This document shows, piece after piece, positions 8,380 through 17,969 of a DNA stretch of 64,000 bases. The notes beneath the pieces are model-generated. The model was not told the DNA's origin, did no database searches, and saw only the letters and a program-made list of their open reading frames with translations. Within the stretch, counting starts at the first letter, position 1. Each line of letters starts with the position of its first letter. Position numbers and translations under genes: made by a program. Source of the DNA: Halolamina sediminis (lineage in GTDB: Archaea; Halobacteriota; Halobacteria; Halobacteriales; Haloferacaceae); the NCBI RefSeq assembly GCF_001282785.1, contig NZ_CVUA01000001.1, forward strand, positions 248,001-312,000, written 5' to 3'.

Positions 8380-9930
8380 ATGGGTCTGGATCTGAACACG
8401 TACGTCGAGTACCGAGTGAGCCTCGGCCTCGTCGGCCGCGTCCTCCAGTACATCGGCCTCGCCCCGCTGATCCCGTTGCTGGCCGCACTCTACTACGGCG
8501 AGAGCCCCGTCCCCTTCGTCGCGACCAGCGCGGTCATGCTCGCGGTCGGGCTGCTGTTCGAGCGCGTGCTCGGCCACGAGGGCGAACTCGGCCGTCGCGA
8601 GGCGTTCCTGCTGGTCAGCCTCGCGTGGCTGGTCGTCCCGCTGGCGGGCACCGTCCCCTATCTCGTCGCCGGCACCGGGACGGTCGCGTCGCCGGTCAAC
8701 GCGCTGTTCGAGTCGATGTCGGGGTTTACGACCACCGGTGCGACCGTGCTGGGGGCGATCTCCGTCGACCGCCACGGCCACGCGATGCTGTTGTGGCGCC
8801 AGCTCACCCAGTGGCTCGGCGGGATGGGGATCCTCGTCCTCATGGTCGCGATACTGCCCGAGATATCCGTCGGGGGCGCACAGGTGATGAACCAGGAGGC
8901 GCCGGGGATCTCGCTGGACAAACTCACGCCCCGCATTCAGGAGACCGCCCGCGCGCTCTGGGGCATCTACGCAGGCTTCACGCTGCTCGCCGCGCTGGTG
9001 TACGCCGCGCTCGGCGCCGTCGGCGTCGCGCCGAACATGGACCTCTACAATGCCGTCGCCCACGCGCTCACCACGCTCCCGACCGGCGGTTTCTCGCCGG
9101 AGCCACGCAGCGCCGAGGCGTTCGTCCCCGCGATCCAGTGGGCGATGATGCCCTTTATGCTGATCGCCGGGACCAACTTCGCGCTGTTCTGGCACGTGTT
9201 CCGGGGGAAGCCACGCCACCTGACCGACAACGCGGAGTTCCGTGCGTACCTGCTCGCCGTCCTCGGCGTCGGCGCGGTCGTCTCCGCGGTGCTGTACCTC
9301 GGTGTCGGGATCGCCGAGGCGCCGGCGAACGTCGACGCGATCGCGGGCAACGTCGAGAACGCGCTCCGACAGGGACTGTTCCAGACGATCGCGATCGTCA
9401 CCACCACCGGCTACGCCAGCATGGACCTCAACACGTGGGACGCCTCGGCGCAGACGATCCTGCTGTTCGCGTACTTCCTCGGCGGCTCCGCCGGCTCGGC
9501 CGCGGGGTCGATCAAGATCGTCCGCTGGGTGATCGCCAAGCGGGCGACCGACCGATCGCTGTTCGTCGCCGCCCACCCCGACGCCGTCAGGCCCGTCCGG
9601 CTGAACGACGAGGTGGTCGACGAGGAGACGATCCTCGAGGTGTTCGTGTTCGTCGTCCTCTTCCTCGCGCTGTTCGCGCTGGGGACGGTCCTGCTCTACC
9701 TCGACAGCCACCGCACGCCGGAGCTGACGCTCTCGGGGCTGGAAGCGATGAGCGCCGCCATCGCGACGCTGGGCAACGTCGGTCCGGGGTACGGTCCCGT
9801 GGGGCCGATGGACAGCTTCCTGCCGTTCTCCGACGCCGCGAAGCTGTTCATGGTGTTCCTGATGTGGATCGGCCGGCTGGAGGTGCTCTCGGTGCTGGCG
9901 ATCTTCACGCCGTCGTTCTGGACGCGCTGA
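8380..9930 (+). CDS. trkH: TrkH family potassium uptake protein
   Basis: 516 residues with about ten to twelve membrane segments. The four K+-filter loops of the TrkH/KtrB fold are visible: STTGAT-type at GFTTTGATV (about residue 112), LPTGGFSPEP (about 231), TTTGYASMD (about 345) and ATLGNVGPGYGPVG (about 463). It should form the membrane pore for K+ uptake, central to salt-in osmoadaptation in haloarchaea. The gating partner TrkA is not adjacent. It is separated by only 4 bp from the convergent fructosamine-kinase gene. The start ATG follows the small acidic gene by 12 bp. Confidence 0.95.
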   Translation: MGLDLNTYVEYRVSLGLVGRVLQYIGLAPLIPLLAALYYGESPVPFVATSAVMLAVGLLFERVLGHEGELGRREAFLLVSLAWLVVPLAGTVPYLVAGTGTVASPVNALFESMSGFTTTGATVLGAISVDRHGHAMLLWRQLTQWLGGMGILVLMVAILPEISVGGAQVMNQEAPGISLDKLTPRIQETARALWGIYAGFTLLAALVYAALGAVGVAPNMDLYNAVAHALTTLPTGGFSPEPRSAEAFVPAIQWAMMPFMLIAGTNFALFWHVFRGKPRHLTDNAEFRAYLLAVLGVGAVVSAVLYLGVGIAEAPANVDAIAGNVENALRQGLFQTIAIVTTTGYASMDLNTWDASAQTILLFAYFLGGSAGSAAGSIKIVRWVIAKRATDRSLFVAAHPDAVRPVRLNDEVVDEETILEVFVFVVLFLALFALGTVLLYLDSHRTPELTLSGLEAMSAAIATLGNVGPGYGPVGPMDSFLPFSDAAKLFMVFLMWIGRLEVLSVLAIFTPSFWTR

Positions 9931-9934
9931 GCGG

Positions 9935-10777
9935 TCAGTAGCCGATCTCCCCCAGCGTCTCCCGGATGGGATCGAGGTACGTCTCCCCGAAGTGACGTAG
10001 GTGGACTAACAGCGGCAGGAGTCGGTACACTGGCTGCCGGTCGGCGACGCCGTCGGGCAGCTCCACCTGCTCCCGGTAGCGCTCGCGGAAGGCGTCGCCG
10101 CCCGTGTCGGTCCAGTCGATGTAGGCCAGCTCGACCTCCGGATCGGCGTAGTAGCAGGCGGGGTCGAGCAACGCCCGCACGCGCTCGCCGTCGGTCATCA
10201 GGTTCTCGGCCCACACGTCGCCGTGGATCAGCGACGGGGTCGGCTCGTGGTCCAGCAGCGACGGCAGGTCCGCAACGAGCGCGTCGATGCGGTCCCGATC
10301 GGCGGCCGGAAGGAGCCCCGCCCCGGCTGCGTGCTCGGCCATGGACGCCAGCCGGTGCTCGCCGAAGAACGTCGGCCAGTCCTCGATCCGGGGGTTCGGC
10401 AGGTCGAGCCGTCCGGTGAGCGTGTCGATCGGGAAGCCGAACGTCGGCGCCTCGTGGCTGTGCAACGCGGCGAGTCGGTCGGCCAAGTCCCGCTCGACGC
10501 TCGGTGTGACCGCCGACCCGCCGTCGACGAACGCCAGCAGGAGCAGGTCCTCGGTCGCGTGGTACACTTCGGGCACCGAGAGCCCGCGTTCGGCGAGGTG
10601 GCGGAGCATCCGCGCTTCGATCCGGAGGTCGGTGTCGGCGATTTTCGCGACGACGCGCCGGCCGTCCGCGAGGTCGACGCGGTGGACGCTCCCGACCTCC
10701 CCGCCGTCGAGTTCGGTCGCCGAGTCGATGCCCGACTCCGCCCACGACTCGACGGCCCGACGCGTGTCGTTGTTCAC
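9935..10777 (-). CDS. Fructosamine/ketosamine-3-kinase family protein
   Basis: 280 residues from GTG 10777; upstream in-frame codons are low-complexity and non-conserved, and a TATA-like sequence falls in the gap, so the shorter start is preferred. The fold is APH/protein-kinase-like. HVDLADGRRVVAKIAD is the lysine strand, LIHGDVWAENLM is the catalytic HGD...N loop, and LLDPACYYADPEVELAYID is the metal-binding Asp motif. It probably phosphorylates ketosamines on glycated proteins, or a small metabolite. It is divergent from the histidine-kinase gene and convergent with trkH. Confidence 0.88.
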   Translation of the reverse strand: MNNDTRRAVESWAESGIDSATELDGGEVGSVHRVDLADGRRVVAKIADTDLRIEARMLRHLAERGLSVPEVYHATEDLLLLAFVDGGSAVTPSVERDLADRLAALHSHEAPTFGFPIDTLTGRLDLPNPRIEDWPTFFGEHRLASMAEHAAGAGLLPAADRDRIDALVADLPSLLDHEPTPSLIHGDVWAENLMTDGERVRALLDPACYYADPEVELAYIDWTDTGGDAFRERYREQVELPDGVADRQPVYRLLPLLVHLRHFGETYLDPIRETLGEIGY

Positions 10778-10967
10778 GACCGAACGACTCCCGACGGGGA
10801 GAAAATCCCACCGTTCGGGCGTCGACGACGACTCCCGCCGTCCGGGGCGCACCCCCCGCAGTCGACCGGCCGCTCTGTCGGTATCGCCGGCAGCGGCGTC
10901 CAGCCCCGCGATACGCGATCCGACAGTATAATTATCGACACCCCCTACCCGTACACGAGCGACCACG

Positions 10968-12842
10968 ATGCACGAAGACCCGAACGCGGATGCCGCTTCC
11001 GAGGGGTTCCCGACGAGCGGGAGCGAATCCGACAACGTCTACGAGGCGATCTTCCGCGAGATGGAAGACGCCGTCTTTCTGATGGACGTCCGGCGGACCG
11101 ACGACGACTACCAGTTCGTCTTCCGCCGGAACAACGCCTCACACCAACGCCGAACCGGGCTCTCCGATGACGAACTGCGGGGACAGACCCCGCGGGAACT
11201 GCTCGGCGACGAGCAGGGCGCGGCCGTCGCAGCGAACTACCGTGACTGCGCCGAGCAGCGGGAGACAATCGAGTACGAGGAGACGCTCGATCTGCCCGGA
11301 GGGACCAGTCGCTGGCAGACGAAGCTCACCCCGGTCGTCGAGGACGGCGAGGTGGCCCAGATCGTCGGGGTCGCTCGGGATATCACCGAGCAGAAACAGC
11401 AAGAGGCGGAGCTCCAGCGGGTCTACCGTCGCTTCGAGACGGTCATGGAAACTATGTCCGCGGCGGTGTTCCTGAAGGACACCGAGGGTCGGTATCTCAT
11501 GATGAACCAGGCGTGCCGTGAACTGTTCAACGTCGAGGACGAGGAGATCGTCGGGCTGACCGACTACGACATCACCCCGCCGGACGTCGCCGAACGGGCC
11601 CGGGCGGACGACCGACAGGTCGTCGAGAGCGGCGAGATAATCGAGATCGAGGAGACCATCCCGACGGCCACCGGGAACACGACCCGGATCACGCGGAAGT
11701 CGCCAGTGTACGACGACAACGGCGAGATCTCGGCGGTCTGTGGCGTCTCCACCGACATCACCGACCAGAAACGGCGCGAACGGGAGCTCCAGCGCCTCAA
11801 GGAGCGCCTCGAACTCGCCGTCGAGGGGGCGAGCCTCGGCATCTGGGACTGGGATATGCGCACCGACGAGGTGGAGTTCAACGATCAGTGGGCCCGGATG
11901 CTCGACCACTCCCCCGACGAGGTCGAGCCCGCCCTCGATGCGTGGGAGCAGCGCGTCCACCCCGACGACCTCGAACGCGTCGAAACCGCCCTGAACGCAC
12001 ACATCGAAGGCGAAACCGACCGCTACGATACGGAACACCGCATGCGGACCGCCGGCGGCGAGTGGAAGTGGATCCGCGACATCGGCGAGATCGTCGAACG
12101 GAACGCGGACGGCGACCCCGCCCGCGCCGTCGGTATCCACCTCGACATCGACGAACGCAAGGACTACGAGCGCACTCTCGAGCGGCAGCGTGACAACCTC
12201 GAAGTGCTCAACCAAGTCGTCCGACACGACGTCCGCAACGCCCTCCAGCTCGTGCTCGCCTACGGCGACATGCTGGAGGAGTTCGTCGAGGAGGAAGGCG
12301 ACGCGTACCTCCGGAAGATCCTGAAGGCCGGGCGTGAGGCGGTCGACATCACCCAGACCGCCGGCGACGTGACGAAAGTGCTGCTCCGCTCGGAGACCGA
12401 CCGCACCCCCATCCCGGTCCGCCCCGTCCTCGAGGCGCAGATCGACGACGTCCGCGCCAACCACGAGCGGGCCATCGCCGCCGTCGACGGACCCATCCCG
12501 GACGTCGAGGTGTTGGCCGACGACATGCTCGAGTCGGTGTTCCGAAACCTGCTGAACAACGCGGTCGTTCACAACGACAAGGAGCTCCCCGAACTCACCG
12601 TCTCGGCCGCCGTCGACGACGACGTGGTCCGGCTCCGTATCGCCGACAACGGCCCGGGTATCCGCGACGAACACAAGGAGCTCATCTTCGAGGAGGGCGA
12701 GAAGGGGCTCGACAGTGACGGCACCGGGCTGGGGCTGTACCTCGTCCAAACGCTCGTCGAGCGCTACGGCGGCGACGTCTGGGTCGAGGACAACGACCCG
12801 GAGGGCAGCGTGTTCGTCCTCGAGTTGCGCCGCCCGCAGTGA
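10968..12842 (+). CDS. Multi-PAS sensor histidine kinase
   Basis: 624 residues with no membrane span, so a cytosolic sensor. Three PAS/PAC units are visible: about residues 22-145 (ending VGVARDITEQKQQE), 150-265 (ending CGVSTDITDQKRRE) and 275-400 (PAS_3-like, ending VGIHLDIDERKDYE). The dimerisation/phosphoacceptor helix has the H-box VVRHDVRNALQLVLAYG. The ATPase domain has N-box NLLNNAVVHND, G1 DNGPGI and G2 GTGLGLYLV. The ligand is unknown and no response regulator is adjacent, so it is an orphan kinase. A TATA-like TATAATTAT lies about 40 bp upstream of the start. Confidence 0.93.
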   Translation: MHEDPNADAASEGFPTSGSESDNVYEAIFREMEDAVFLMDVRRTDDDYQFVFRRNNASHQRRTGLSDDELRGQTPRELLGDEQGAAVAANYRDCAEQRETIEYEETLDLPGGTSRWQTKLTPVVEDGEVAQIVGVARDITEQKQQEAELQRVYRRFETVMETMSAAVFLKDTEGRYLMMNQACRELFNVEDEEIVGLTDYDITPPDVAERARADDRQVVESGEIIEIEETIPTATGNTTRITRKSPVYDDNGEISAVCGVSTDITDQKRRERELQRLKERLELAVEGASLGIWDWDMRTDEVEFNDQWARMLDHSPDEVEPALDAWEQRVHPDDLERVETALNAHIEGETDRYDTEHRMRTAGGEWKWIRDIGEIVERNADGDPARAVGIHLDIDERKDYERTLERQRDNLEVLNQVVRHDVRNALQLVLAYGDMLEEFVEEEGDAYLRKILKAGREAVDITQTAGDVTKVLLRSETDRTPIPVRPVLEAQIDDVRANHERAIAAVDGPIPDVEVLADDMLESVFRNLLNNAVVHNDKELPELTVSAAVDDDVVRLRIADNGPGIRDEHKELIFEEGEKGLDSDGTGLGLYLVQTLVERYGGDVWVEDNDPEGSVFVLELRRPQ

Positions 12843-12912
12843 CCCGGCCCGACCGGGCGAGCGCCACGTCCCGCGACCTCCCTTCGCCGTCGCGAGTGCT
12901 GCCTCCGCCCCG

Positions 12913-13680
12913 CTAGAGCCCGGTGGGGTGGTCGACGAACACCGTCTCCAGCCCCCACTCCTCGGCAAGCGCCGCCAGCGACCGCACGCCGAACGTCTCG
13001 GTCGCGTAGTGGCCCGCCAGCAGGACGTTGATCCCCGCCTCCCGGGCCTCGTGGTACACCTTCCCCTTCCCTTCGCCGGTGATCAGCGTGTCGGCGCCGG
13101 CGTCGACAGCCTCGTCCAGCCAGTCGGTGCCGCTGCCGGTGAGCACTGCCACCCGTTCGACCGCCTCGGGGCCGAACGAGAGCGTCTGGACGCCCTCGTC
13201 GCCCGTGTCGAGTTCGTCGGCCAGTAGCTCGGAGAGCGCGCCGACCTCGATCGGCTCGTCACGCTCGCCGAGCAGGCCGACGGTCTCGGGGCCGACTTCG
13301 CCGAACGGCTCCCGCGCCACGAGGTCGAGCAGGTCGGCGACGCCCGCGGCGTTACCGATCGTCGGGTGGCCGTCGAGCGGCAGGTGGGAGACGTACAGCG
13401 GGAGATCGTTGGTGATCAGCGGCTCGATCCGCTCGTACTCGCGGCCGGTCAGGCGGTCCAGCCCGCCCCAGACGATCCCGTGGTGGGTGACCAGCGCGTC
13501 CGCGCCGGCGTCGAGCGCGGCGTCGATCGTCGCTGCGGCGGCGTCGACGGCGAACGCGACGGTCTCCAGTTCCCCCTCTCGACTCCCGATCTGCAGCCCG
13601 TTGGGGCTGGCGTCCACGTCGGCGTACGCGTCGGTGCGGAGCTCCTCGTCGAGCCTGTCGAAGAAGTCTGCGCGGTCCAT
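12913..13680 (-). CDS. Nif3-like dinuclear metal centre protein
   Basis: 255 residues, the length of the short archaeal Nif3/YbgI/DUF34 group that forms toroidal hexamers. The metal ligands are visible: LVTHHGIVWGG (HH pair), SHLPLDGH (H and D), and the C-terminal LLAGHYATETFG (H plus E). ITGEGKGKVYHEAREA completes the fold. It is proposed in the literature to act as a GTP cyclohydrolase-like or metal-insertion protein; the role is not established. It lies convergent to the kinase gene and divergent from the nos genes, so a link to nos copper/metal handling is only possible, not shown. Confidence 0.9.
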   Translation of the reverse strand: MDRADFFDRLDEELRTDAYADVDASPNGLQIGSREGELETVAFAVDAAAATIDAALDAGADALVTHHGIVWGGLDRLTGREYERIEPLITNDLPLYVSHLPLDGHPTIGNAAGVADLLDLVAREPFGEVGPETVGLLGERDEPIEVGALSELLADELDTGDEGVQTLSFGPEAVERVAVLTGSGTDWLDEAVDAGADTLITGEGKGKVYHEAREAGINVLLAGHYATETFGVRSLAALAEEWGLETVFVDHPTGL

Positions 13681-13768
13681 GCGAGAGCCGTCGAGCGCGG
13701 CCGGCTTGTACTCCCCGACTCGACGCGCTTTCGACTATCGCACCAACACCCCTTTTCGCCGGTAGCGT

Positions 13769-13782
13769 GTACGTTCACGTAC
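13769..13782 (+). promoter_or_regulatory. Short palindrome upstream of nosL
   Basis: The inverted repeat GTACGT-TC-ACGTAC (13769-13782) lies 45 bp before the nosL start in the divergent Nif3/nosL intergenic region. Spacing and symmetry fit a dimeric regulator site for the nos genes. It does not match the CGAA-N4-TTCG site of the haloarchaeal anaerobic regulator NarO. Function is inference. Confidence 0.3.
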
Positions 13783-13827
13783 GCGAGCGGTGCCGCCCTA
13801 CCGAGGCGTCCACCGCCCTACCCGCCC

Positions 13828-14436
13828 ATGAATCCCAGCACCCACGACCGCGCTACCGACTCGGACGCGGCATCGACAGCCAGCAGCTGTACCCGCCGCC
13901 ACGCGATCGCGGCGACCGTCGGGATCACTGCCGGCCTCGCCGGCTGTCTCGGCGGCGACGGCAGCGACGCGCCCGCAGCGGTGACGCTGCCCGAGGAGGC
14001 CACCTGCGACGTGTGTGGGATGGTCATCTCCCAGCACCCGGGGCCGACGGCGGAGATCTTCTACGCCGACCGACGCCCCGGCGGTCACGACAACCCCGCC
14101 CGGTTCGACAGCACGTGGGAGGCGTTCCAGTTCGACTTCGAACGCGAGGACTGGTCGCGCGAGGCGTTCTACGTCACGGACTACGCGGCGGTCGACTACG
14201 AGATCCGGACCGACGGCGACCAGCAGGTCATCTCGACACACTACGACGCCGCGTCGTTCGTCGACGCGACCACGGTCACGTTCGTCGCCGGCTCGTCCGT
14301 CGTCGGCGCGATGGGCGAGGACCTGATCGGCTTCGCCGACGAGGCCGAGGCGGAGTCGTTCCAGGCCGAACACGGCGGGGAGATCGTCGGTTTCGACGAG
14401 GTAACCCCAGAACTCCTCTCGACGCTCGGACGCTGA
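13828..14436 (+). CDS. nosL: Nitrous oxide reductase accessory lipoprotein NosL
   Basis: 202 residues. It has a Tat-like N-terminus (TRRHAIAAT) with lipobox LAGC, so it is exported and lipid-anchored. The mature protein has the NosL copper motif CDVCGM (about residue 61), the conserved H/D-rich segment and MGEDLIGF near the C-terminus. NosL is a copper chaperone that delivers Cu(I) for assembly of the CuZ site of NosZ. ATG 13828 is chosen because it starts just before the signal peptide. It is the first gene of nosLDFY; nosD begins 2 bp after its stop. Confidence 0.93.
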   Translation: MNPSTHDRATDSDAASTASSCTRRHAIAATVGITAGLAGCLGGDGSDAPAAVTLPEEATCDVCGMVISQHPGPTAEIFYADRRPGGHDNPARFDSTWEAFQFDFEREDWSREAFYVTDYAAVDYEIRTDGDQQVISTHYDAASFVDATTVTFVAGSSVVGAMGEDLIGFADEAEAESFQAEHGGEIVGFDEVTPELLSTLGR

Positions 14437-14437
14437 G

Positions 14438-16375
14438 ATGGTCGGCCGCACGCTCCCGCTGACCGCCTTCGTCGCGGTGTTCGTCGTCGCCGTGGTGGTC
14501 CTGAGTGCCACTCTCGTCGTTCCCGTCGGCGCGGCCGACGACGTCGAGCCCGTACCGTTCGAGGACACGTTCACGCTTGGCCTCACCGACGAGACGGTGC
14601 GCCAGACCGAAGCCCGGGGGTTCTCCATCCCCCGGGTCGAAGTGTACTACTCGGCGTACGAGTACGTGGTCGGCTTCAACAGCGTCGGCGCCTACGTCGC
14701 CGAACAGGAGCGAACCGGCCACGACCGGCGCTTCGGCCAGCCCGTCGCGGCGTTCGTCTCGGACTACGCGGGCGCCAACGCCTCGCTCACCGATGACGGC
14801 TATCTGACTGCCGAGGGCGAGGTCGACTTCGCTCCCGCGCAGGAAACCGTCGTCGTCGTCGACAGCCGCGCTCGCCTGCCCAGCGGTCCCGTCGCCGTGC
14901 CGTTCTCCGATCGCGACGCCGCGGCGGCGTTCGTCGACGCGTACGGCGGGGAGATCGTGCCGTGGAAGGCGGTCCCCGAGCGTGTCACTGCCCGCGACCC
15001 GGCGTCCGAATCGGCGCTCCGTGACGCGGTCGAGAACCGCTCGGCGTGGGCGAACGACGCCGTCGCCGCGGCGACCGACCGCGAGCGGCCGACGTCGATC
15101 GTCGTCGGCGAGGACGCCGACAGCCTCGAAGCGGCCGTCGCGGCCGCCCCGCCGAACACGACCGTCGAACTCCCGCCGGGCACCTACCGCACGGACGGCC
15201 TGCTCGTGAACAAGTCGCTGACGATCGCCGGCGCCGGGAACGCGACGACGATCCGTGGCGACGGCAACGGTACCGTGCTCACGATCGCGGCGCCCCGGAC
15301 CACCCTCCGGGCGCTCCGAATCGACGGCGTCGGCGACGTGGGGAGCCGCCGGAGCACGCTCAACGAAACAGAGATCGAGGGGCTCAACTGGTCGAAGAAC
15401 GTCGAACTCGCCTACGGCCGGGGCGACGCCGCGATCCGACTGGTCGACGCCGAGCGCTCGCTCGTCGAGGGCGTCTCGATCGAGACGCCGGCCTCGGGCA
15501 TCGTCACGCTCGACAGTCGGGGCGCCGTGGTCCGCGAGTCGACGGTCTCGATCGCCGGCGGCACCCAGGAGGGGTTCATGGGGCTGGTCGCGATGTACGA
15601 GCCGATCGTCGTCGAACGGAGCCGTTTCACCGGCGGCCGCGACGGCGTCTACACCCACCGTGCCGACGGGATCGTCGTCCGGGACAGCGCCTTCGCCGAC
15701 AGCCGCTTCGGGATCCACGAGATGTACACCTCCGACTCGCTGCTGCGGAACAACACCGCCCGCGACACGAACGCGGGCATCTTCATGATGACCCGCCCCT
15801 CCGGCAACCTCCTCGTCGGCAACGACGTGCGTGACTCCCGGGTCGGCATCTCCACCGCGGGCTCGCGGTCGTACTTCGCGTCGAACGTCGTCGCCGACAA
15901 CGGACGGGGGTTCAACGTCTACAGCTCGCAGTCGCTGTACGTCCACAACACGGTCGTCGGGAACGACGTTGGGCTCCGGGCCGGCGACGCGCTCGCGACC
16001 AACCTCCTCACCGCCAACGACGTCGTCGGGAACGAACGGGCAGCGACGGCCAGCCTCGGCCCGCTACGGGTGTGGACCGTCGGCGATCGCGGTAACTACT
16101 GGGGGCCGATCCCGGGCACCGACACCGACGCCGACGGCCACTACGAACGCGGGTTCCGGCCGACCGGCTCGGTCGACGCGCGCGTCCAGTCGACGCCCGG
16201 CGCGTGGACGCTCGCGCGCTCGCCGGCGGTCGACCTCGTCCGGACGGTCCAAGAGACCGTCCCGGGGTTGCGCGCGACCGGCGTCGTCGACGTGGCGCCG
16301 CGGACGACCCCCGTCCGCCCCGAGCGGCTCGCGGCGCTGCGCGAGTCGCGGAACGCGACGGAGGTGGCCGGATGA
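14438..16375 (+). CDS. nosD: Nitrous oxide reductase maturation protein NosD
   Basis: 645 residues. An N-terminal hydrophobic signal (residues 8-30) is followed by a NosL-related/leader region up to about residue 220. A right-handed parallel beta-helix then runs to about residue 560, with repeated Asn/Asp turns (VGNDVRDSRVGISTAGS, NVVADNGRGFNVYSSQS). NosD is the surface component of the NosDFY machine that supplies sulfur/copper-site maturation to N2O reductase outside the membrane. It is longer than the usual bacterial NosD (about 440 residues) because of the N-terminal extension. Its stop overlaps the nosF start (ATGA). Confidence 0.93.
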   Translation: MVGRTLPLTAFVAVFVVAVVVLSATLVVPVGAADDVEPVPFEDTFTLGLTDETVRQTEARGFSIPRVEVYYSAYEYVVGFNSVGAYVAEQERTGHDRRFGQPVAAFVSDYAGANASLTDDGYLTAEGEVDFAPAQETVVVVDSRARLPSGPVAVPFSDRDAAAAFVDAYGGEIVPWKAVPERVTARDPASESALRDAVENRSAWANDAVAAATDRERPTSIVVGEDADSLEAAVAAAPPNTTVELPPGTYRTDGLLVNKSLTIAGAGNATTIRGDGNGTVLTIAAPRTTLRALRIDGVGDVGSRRSTLNETEIEGLNWSKNVELAYGRGDAAIRLVDAERSLVEGVSIETPASGIVTLDSRGAVVRESTVSIAGGTQEGFMGLVAMYEPIVVERSRFTGGRDGVYTHRADGIVVRDSAFADSRFGIHEMYTSDSLLRNNTARDTNAGIFMMTRPSGNLLVGNDVRDSRVGISTAGSRSYFASNVVADNGRGFNVYSSQSLYVHNTVVGNDVGLRAGDALATNLLTANDVVGNERAATASLGPLRVWTVGDRGNYWGPIPGTDTDADGHYERGFRPTGSVDARVQSTPGAWTLARSPAVDLVRTVQETVPGLRATGVVDVAPRTTPVRPERLAALRESRNATEVAG

Positions 16376-17112
16376 GCGAGCCGGTGTTGGGGTTCGAGAA
16401 CGCCGCCTTCTCCTTCGGCGACGTGACGATCCTCGACGACGCGAGCGTCGCGCTCGAATCGGGGACGTTCGTCGCGCTGGTCGGGCCGAACGGCTCCGGG
16501 AAGACGACGGCCCTCGAACTGTTCGCCGGCCTGCGACCGCTCGACGCCGGGACGGTCACCCGCCCGGCGACGGACGGCCGGACCGTCGCCTACCTGCCGC
16601 AGTCGCCCCGGTTCCGGCCGGGGTTCACTGTCCGCGAAGTCGTCCAGTTCTACGGCTCGCTGGTCGCGGAGGCGGTCGACGCCGACGCGATCCTCGCCCG
16701 GGTGGGGCTGAGTGCTGCCGCCGACCGGCGCGTCGACGAGCTCTCCGGCGGGATGGCACGGCTGCTGGGGCTCGCACAGGCGCTGATCGGCGACCCGCCG
16801 GTCGTCGTCCTCGACGAGCCGACTAGCGGGCTCGACCCGGACATCGCCGACCACATCTTCGAGACCGCGGCGACGATGGCCGCCGGGGACCGCCTCGTGC
16901 TGACGACCAGCCACGACCTCGAAGCCGTCTCGCGGTACGCCGACCGGGTACTCCTGATCGCCAACGGCGAGTTCGTTCTCGACGGGTCGCCCGCCGCGCT
17001 GCTCGAACAGGCCGGCGAAGCGCGACTCCGTGACGTGTTCTCGGCTGCGGTCGCGGGGACCGGTCGGGACGCGGTCGACGTCGACGTGTCGGCCGACGGG
17101 GGTGGGGAGTGA
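16372..17112 (+). CDS. nosF: NosF ABC transporter ATP-binding protein
   Basis: 246 residues. Walker A GPNGSGKTT (about residue 38), Q-loop AYLPQSPRF, signature LSGGMARLLGLAQAL, Walker B VVLDEPTSGLD and the H-loop TSHDLEAV are all intact. Translationally coupled to nosD at its start and to nosY at its end, which defines it as the ATPase of the NosDFY complex driving NosZ cofactor maturation. An ordinary drug or lipid exporter is unlikely given the gene context. Confidence 0.93.
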   Translation: MSEPVLGFENAAFSFGDVTILDDASVALESGTFVALVGPNGSGKTTALELFAGLRPLDAGTVTRPATDGRTVAYLPQSPRFRPGFTVREVVQFYGSLVAEAVDADAILARVGLSAAADRRVDELSGGMARLLGLAQALIGDPPVVVLDEPTSGLDPDIADHIFETAATMAAGDRLVLTTSHDLEAVSRYADRVLLIANGEFVLDGSPAALLEQAGEARLRDVFSAAVAGTGRDAVDVDVSADGGGE

Positions 17113-17936
17113 TGCGCGTTCGCCCCGTCGTCGCCGTGGCGAACCGGGAGGTCCGGACACTGCTGCGGAACCGGGCGCTGTCGGCGGTCGTGGGAGTGTT
17201 CGCCGTCGTCGTGATCGGCCTCGGCGGCGCCTCGATGGGCTCGCCCGGTGGCTACGTCTCGCTGACGTACGATCTGCTGTTGCCGGTCGAACTCCTCGTG
17301 CCGGTGCTCGCGTTCGCCGTCGCCTTCCAGTCGATCCGTGGGGACGACGAGCGGGGGACGCTCTCGATCCTCCGGACGTACTCGGTCTCGCGCCCCGAGT
17401 ACGTCCTCGGAGTGTTCGTCGGTCGTGCGCTCCCGGCGTTCGTCGCCGTCGTCGCGGCGCTCGCGGCCGCCGGCGTCGTCGCGAGCCTCGGGGCCCCGGA
17501 AACCTCGTCGTTCCTGGCGACGCACTCGGCCGGCGACACGCCGCTGGTCTACGCCCGGTTCGTACTCCTCGCCGGCTGGTACACCCTCGCGACGGTCGCG
17601 TTCGTGCTCGCGGGCTCCGCGCTCGCCCGGACCGACCGCGAGGCGCTCGCGGCGGGCATCGGGGCCGTCGTGGTCGTGGCGTTCGTGGCCGACCTCGCGC
17701 TCGTGGCGCTGCTGACGACGGGGTTCGTCGGCGACCTGATCGGCGTGCTGGTCGGGCTGGCGCCCGCCAGCGCGTTCCGCGGCCTCGTGCTCGAACTCGT
17801 GATCCGTCCCGCCATCGCGACGGATCCGGGGGTCGCGACGGCGCACCCGGTGGTCAGCGCGTTCGGACTCGCGGGCTGGACCGTGATCGCGTTGGCAGCC
17901 GCCGCCGCGGCGGTCTGGCGCCCGGTCGAACGGTAG
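17112..17936 (+). CDS. nosY: NosY ABC transporter permease
   Basis: 274 residues with six predicted membrane spans and the ABC-2/NosY pattern (ANREVRTLLRNRALS at the N-terminus, DDERGTLSILRTYSVSRPEYVLG coupling loop). The ATG at 17112 overlaps the nosF stop by one base; a GTG three bases earlier would add one Met. It pairs with NosF. The stop is 33 bp from the convergent AAA ATPase stop, with a hairpin between them. Confidence 0.93.
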   Translation: MRVRPVVAVANREVRTLLRNRALSAVVGVFAVVVIGLGGASMGSPGGYVSLTYDLLLPVELLVPVLAFAVAFQSIRGDDERGTLSILRTYSVSRPEYVLGVFVGRALPAFVAVVAALAAAGVVASLGAPETSSFLATHSAGDTPLVYARFVLLAGWYTLATVAFVLAGSALARTDREALAAGIGAVVVVAFVADLALVALLTTGFVGDLIGVLVGLAPASAFRGLVLELVIRPAIATDPGVATAHPVVSAFGLAGWTVIALAAAAAAVWRPVER

Positions 17937-17937
17937 A

Positions 17938-17958
17938 CGCGTCGGGGGCGTCGACGCG
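17938..17958. terminator. Bidirectional terminator-like hairpin between nosY and the AAA ATPase
   Basis: A perfect 7-bp inverted repeat CGCGTCG / CGACGCG with a 7-nt loop sits exactly between two convergent stop codons. There is no T-run on either side, so its use as a terminator is plausible but unproven. Confidence 0.4.
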
Positions 17959-17969
17959 GAGAAGCGCCG

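Noticed and set aside
14276-15946. Long open frame antisense to nosD
   Set aside because: It is the GC-rich third-position shadow of nosD; its product is Arg/Gly/Asp-biased and unlike a real domain.
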